From: Clostridia bacterium
Lineage (GTDB): Bacteria > Bacillota > Clostridia > Christensenellales > Aristaeellaceae
Assembly: GCA_900759005.1 (NCBI GenBank)
Contig: CAAEUQ010000119.1
Span: forward strand, 1-7,520
Direction of reading: 5' to 3'
Length of the DNA: 7,520 nt
A program made the translations under genes and the position numbers. Under the pieces are notes generated by a model, which saw only the letters and a program-made list of their open reading frames with translations, did not search any database and was not told where the DNA came from. How positions within the stretch are numbered: the stretch's first letter is position 1; each line of letters opens with the position of its first letter. Positions 5,385 through 7,520 of this stretch are shown here, piece by piece.

Positions 5385-6965
5385 TTATTTGCCGCTGTCG
5401 CCATAGTTTGCAAGCACCCGCGCGGACGGATCGCTCACGTCGCAGCCCTTCCACGCGCGGTTCGGCATCCAGAAATCAGCGACCATCGCCGACTGTCCCG
5501 GATAGTATTTTTCGAAAATCTCGCGATAGAGCAGGCTTTCCTTCGTAAACGGCTGCGCGTGGCTGTATGCACGCCGGCGAATCTCGAATTCTTCATCGGT
5601 ATACACGGTTTCCGCATATTCCTTCAGATCGTCCACCATGGAATGCCCCATCGCGTCGCTGAACGCCGCCTTCTGCCGCCAGAGGATCTCCTCCGGAAGC
5701 AGCCCGTCCTCCGCAAACGCGTATCGGAGCAGGTATTTGCCCATGCCGTGGCGGTTCATCTTAAGGCGCGGATCGATTTTCATCGCGCATTCCGCAAACG
5801 CCAGATCGCCAAACGGTACGCGCGCTTCCAGTGAGTTGACCGAAATGCAGCGGTCGGCGCGGAGCACGTCGTACATATGAATTTCGCGGATTCGCTTTTC
5901 TGCTTCCGCCTGAAACGCTTCGGCGTCCGGCGCGAAATCGGTGTATTTATAGCCGAACAGTTCGTCGGAGATTTCGCCGGTCAGCAATACACGCACGTCC
6001 GTCGTTTCGTGGATCGCCCTGCACACCAGATACATTCCGATGCTCGCGCGGATGGTTGTAATATCGTAAGTACCCAGAAGCTCGATCACCGTCTCCAGCG
6101 CATTCAGCACGTCCTCGCGCGTTACGATCACTTCCGTATGCTCACTCCCGATGAATTCCGCAACCCTCCGCGCGTATTTCAGGTCGATCGCATCCAGATC
6201 CATGCCGATCGAGAAAGTGCGAATGGGTCTTGCCAGCTCCCGCGCGGCAATCGCGCAGACGAGCGAGCTGTCGAGTCCGCCGCTTAGCAGAAATCCGATC
6301 GGCGCATCCGCGTCCAGCCGTTTGGTCACGCCCGCGATCAGGAGATCGTGCAGCGCTCGGGCGGCAGTTTTCTCGTCCGTCATCCAGAAATGATCGACGT
6401 GCGCGGGATCGGCATAGCGGGTGAATTTCCCGTCGGCATAATAGCATCCGGGCGGGAACGGAAGAATCGTATCCGCAAGTCCCATCAGATTTTTGGGTTC
6501 GCTCGCGAACAGCATTTTGCCGTCCGGCGCTTTTCCGTAATACAGCGGGCGAATGCCGATTGGGTCGCGCGCGGCGATCAGGGAATCACGCTTTGCATCA
6601 TAGAGAATCAGCGCAAATTCCGCGTCCAGCGTGCGGAACATATCCAGATCGTATTCTTCGAACAGCGGAAGCAGAATTTCGCAGTCCGATTCGCTGGCGA
6701 ATTCGTATTTGTCCGAAAGCGAATCGCGCACCTGCCGGAAGCCGTACAGCTCGCCGTTGCAGACAACGTAATTGCCGTTCATTTCAAACGGCTGCATACC
6801 GCTTTCATCCAGTCCCATGATCGCCAGCCGATGAAAGCCCAGATAGCCGGACTTCGTTTCGATAAACGCTGACATATCCGGCCCGCGGGAGACGGTGCGC
6901 TCAAAGCCCTCTGCGAGAAGCGGCGCAGGAATGCATTTCGTATCGCTGCCAAAGATCGAACACAT
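5385..6965 (-). CDS. asnB: Asparagine synthetase B (glutamine-hydrolysing)
   Basis: This cytoplasmic enzyme converts aspartate, glutamine and ATP to asparagine. It is 526 residues, slightly shorter than E. coli AsnB (554). The start at 6965-6963 is fixed by Cys2, the class II amidotransferase nucleophile (MCSIFG), and by GGAGG 8 bases upstream; the frame stays open 24 codons further into the T-box region. The glutaminase domain shows RGPD (27-30), HRLAI (45-49), QPF (58-60), NGELYG (70-75) and SESDCE (91-96). The usual NGEIYN motif ends here in Gly instead of Asn, but the earlier Asn-Gly pair is kept. The synthetase domain has the ATP-binding PP-loop SGGLDSS (228-234), TGEISDELFGYKY further on, and the conserved SLEARVPFGD segment. 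The T-box specifier AAC (Asn) upstream independently supports the assignment, distinguishing it from other amidotransferase family members such as antibiotic-type AsnB homologues. Confidence 0.97.
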   Translation of the reverse strand: MCSIFGSDTKCIPAPLLAEGFERTVSRGPDMSAFIETKSGYLGFHRLAIMGLDESGMQPFEMNGNYVVCNGELYGFRQVRDSLSDKYEFASESDCEILLPLFEEYDLDMFRTLDAEFALILYDAKRDSLIAARDPIGIRPLYYGKAPDGKMLFASEPKNLMGLADTILPFPPGCYYADGKFTRYADPAHVDHFWMTDEKTAARALHDLLIAGVTKRLDADAPIGFLLSGGLDSSLVCAIAARELARPIRTFSIGMDLDAIDLKYARRVAEFIGSEHTEVIVTREDVLNALETVIELLGTYDITTIRASIGMYLVCRAIHETTDVRVLLTGEISDELFGYKYTDFAPDAEAFQAEAEKRIREIHMYDVLRADRCISVNSLEARVPFGDLAFAECAMKIDPRLKMNRHGMGKYLLRYAFAEDGLLPEEILWRQKAAFSDAMGHSMVDDLKEYAETVYTDEEFEIRRRAYSHAQPFTKESLLYREIFEKYYPGQSAMVADFWMPNRAWKGCDVSDPSARVLANYGDSGK

Positions 6966-6988
6966 AAAAAACACCTCCGAATATCGAT

Positions 6989-7021
6989 GCGACAATCCTG
7001 ATATTTCAGGACGAATGTCGC
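6989..7021 (-). terminator. T-box expression-platform hairpin without an adjacent T-run
   Basis: TCCTGA (7011-7006) pairs with TCAGGA (7001-6996) around AATA, and GCGACA (7021-7016) pairs with TGTCGC (6994-6989), separated by a 4x1 internal loop. It competes with the antiterminator, as a T-box terminator should. The bases that follow are ATCGATATTC, with no T-run. Six T (6971-6966) occur only after the ribosome binding site, immediately before the asnB ATG. It may be a weak terminator or act on translation. Confidence 0.6.
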
Positions 7022-7262
7022 TCTTCCGTGGTGCCACCTGATTTGCTTCTCATTATTGGGCGTACGCATTTCTTACGCCCGGCGGTTTTTAACGCGCCGC
7101 CGCTGCGCCTTCTCTACGGGTACACCCTTGACCTTCGAGTCGGGCTTGGAAGGGTTCTTTCCTTCGACCCGGCCGCTGCGCGCTTCTCAGCGTCTGCGCG
7201 CTCTCTGTTGCGTCCGCATTGGCGAAGTACTTTTCTTCCGCATTGCATCCAAATATAAAATT
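6989..7262 (-). promoter_or_regulatory. T-box riboswitch leader, specifier reads AAC (Asn)
   Basis: This leader precedes asnB and should respond to uncharged tRNA-Asn. Stem I shows AGTA (loop E, near 7232-7229) after GGAAG, an ACAGAGAG segment near 7208-7201, and on the 3' side GAAAGAACC flanked by helices GGAAG/CTTCC and CTTCG/CGAAG. This places AAC at 7156-7154, one base before the lower helix. The T-box is CAGGTGGCACCACGG (7040-7026). Its bulge TGGCACC is canonical, and the variable C would pair with discriminator G, which is the usual base in tRNA-Asn. The antiterminator pairs CAGG (7040-7037) with CCTG (7010-7007). Specifier, discriminator base and downstream asparagine synthetase agree. 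pyrG probably shares the transcript. Confidence 0.9.
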
Positions 7263-7268
7263 GGGCAT

Positions 7269-7297
7269 ATTATAGCACGCAGAAAAAACGCTGTCAA
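7269..7297 (-). promoter_or_regulatory. Sigma-A promoter of the asnB-pyrG unit
   Basis: TTGACA (7297-7292) and TATAAT (7274-7269) are spaced by 17 bp. TGC directly before the -10 box makes it an extended -10 promoter. The start is expected near 7262, just before the T-box. It is divergent from the plus-strand promoter at 7380-7408, with about 80 bp of AT-rich DNA between the two -35 boxes. Confidence 0.93.
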
Positions 7298-7379
7298 CGG
7301 CTGAAAATCGATAATTCACGTTAAAAACGATAAAAGTAAGCTGCGAAAAACATTTACAAAAAAATTTGCGTCAGCACCA

Positions 7380-7408
7380 TTGACACGGAAAAACGCGAGT
7401 GCTATAAT
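7380..7408 (+). promoter_or_regulatory. Divergent sigma-A promoter
   Basis: TTGACA (7380-7385) and TATAAT (7403-7408) are spaced by 17 bp, with TGC before the -10 box (extended -10). The A/T-rich segment about 7345-7366, upstream of the -35 box, could act as an UP element. The start is expected near 7415. Confidence 0.93.
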
Positions 7409-7417
7409 CCCCACATC

Positions 7418-7490
7418 AGAGCGAGGGGGCGTCTGAATCGGGTGCGAAAGCGCCTTGAATTCAGCCCTCTTCGCTCTATTTTTAATTTTT
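7418..7490 (+). promoter_or_regulatory. Long 5'-UTR hairpin followed by T-runs (attenuator or leader element of unknown ligand)
   Basis: Almost the whole leader folds into one hairpin. AGAGCGA (7418-7424) pairs with TCGCTCT (7471-7477) and continues through GGGGG/CCTCT. CTGAAT (7433-7438) pairs with ATTCAG (7459-7464), and GGTGC-GAAA-GCGCC (7441-7454) caps it with a GNRA-type tetraloop. ATTTTTAATTTTT follows (7478-7490), so it resembles an intrinsic terminator placed before the gene. The hairpin starts only about 3 nt from the predicted transcript start. I see no competing antiterminator arm. It could be a constitutive partial terminator, an mRNA-stabilising 5' hairpin, or a protein-binding autoregulatory leader. 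Confidence 0.7.
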
Positions 7491-7504
7491 AGGAGGGTCA
7501 TCTC

Positions 7505-7520
7505 ATGAGCAGGTACAGCA
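7505..7520 (+). CDS. Start of an unidentified gene (begins Met-Ser-Arg-Tyr-Ser)
   Basis: ATG 7505-7507 follows AGGAGG (7491-7496) with 8 bases of spacing and sits behind a consensus promoter and a structured leader. Only five codons are visible. The start resembles some ribosomal protein S4 (rpsD) N-termini, and that gene often has an autoregulatory leader, but five residues cannot identify a protein. The existence of a gene is well supported; the identity is not. Confidence 0.7.

Noticed and set aside
6963..7037. Upstream start adding 24 residues to asparagine synthetase
   Set aside because: The enzyme needs its catalytic Cys directly after the initiator Met, and the extra codons lie within the T-box antiterminator and terminator hairpin.

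Overview
The window looks like a Bacillota chromosome segment of moderately high G+C, probably from the Clostridia. The signs are T-box riboswitches, strong AGGAGG-type ribosome binding sites, consensus sigma-A promoters, and an Ala-Pro-Thr-Glu-rich lipoprotein linker of a type common in gut Clostridia. Genus-level placement is not possible from the sequence alone. Five genes of recognisable function lie on the minus strand, with a cut-off lipoprotein gene at the left edge and a cut-off divergent plus-strand gene at the right edge.

Reading the minus strand from right to left: a T-box leader whose specifier reads as AAC (Asn), 7262-6989, precedes asnB (glutamine-dependent asparagine synthetase). 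42 bp later comes pyrG (CTP synthase), probably in the same transcript. Just after pyrG a new consensus promoter (3731-3703) starts a leader of about 235 nt. This leader carries a previously unannotated 52-codon ORF (3670-3512) with the run Phe-Tyr-Tyr-Tyr-Tyr-Arg-Phe-Phe, a hairpin just before those codons, and mutually exclusive antiterminator and terminator helices. It therefore looks like a ribosome-mediated transcription attenuator sensing tyrosine and/or phenylalanine. It controls a three-gene ABC importer of the TrpXYZ type (COG2984 binding protein, COG4120 permease, COG1101 ATPase), which ends at an intrinsic terminator (693-658). Immediately afterwards another consensus promoter (647-619) starts a canonical T-box leader whose specifier reads as UGG (Trp). 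It precedes a lipoprotein that runs off the window, plausibly the binding protein of a second, tryptophan-responsive transporter.

The most interesting point is the juxtaposition of two amino-acid sensing mechanisms on adjacent, probably related aromatic amino-acid uptake units: translation of a Tyr/Phe-rich leader peptide for one, and a tRNA-Trp T-box for the next. The peptide attenuator also contains a short T-box-like motif (GGGTGGTTCGAG) in an antiterminator-like fold, with no recognisable T-box Stem I upstream. All four promoters in the window have exact TTGACA and TATAAT hexamers with exactly 17 bp between them, and each feeds a structured leader. This fits high constitutive initiation with control placed after initiation.

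At the right edge a divergent promoter (7380-7408) drives a transcript that begins with a long hairpin followed by T-runs. It is followed by a good ribosome binding site and an ATG of which only five codons are visible.
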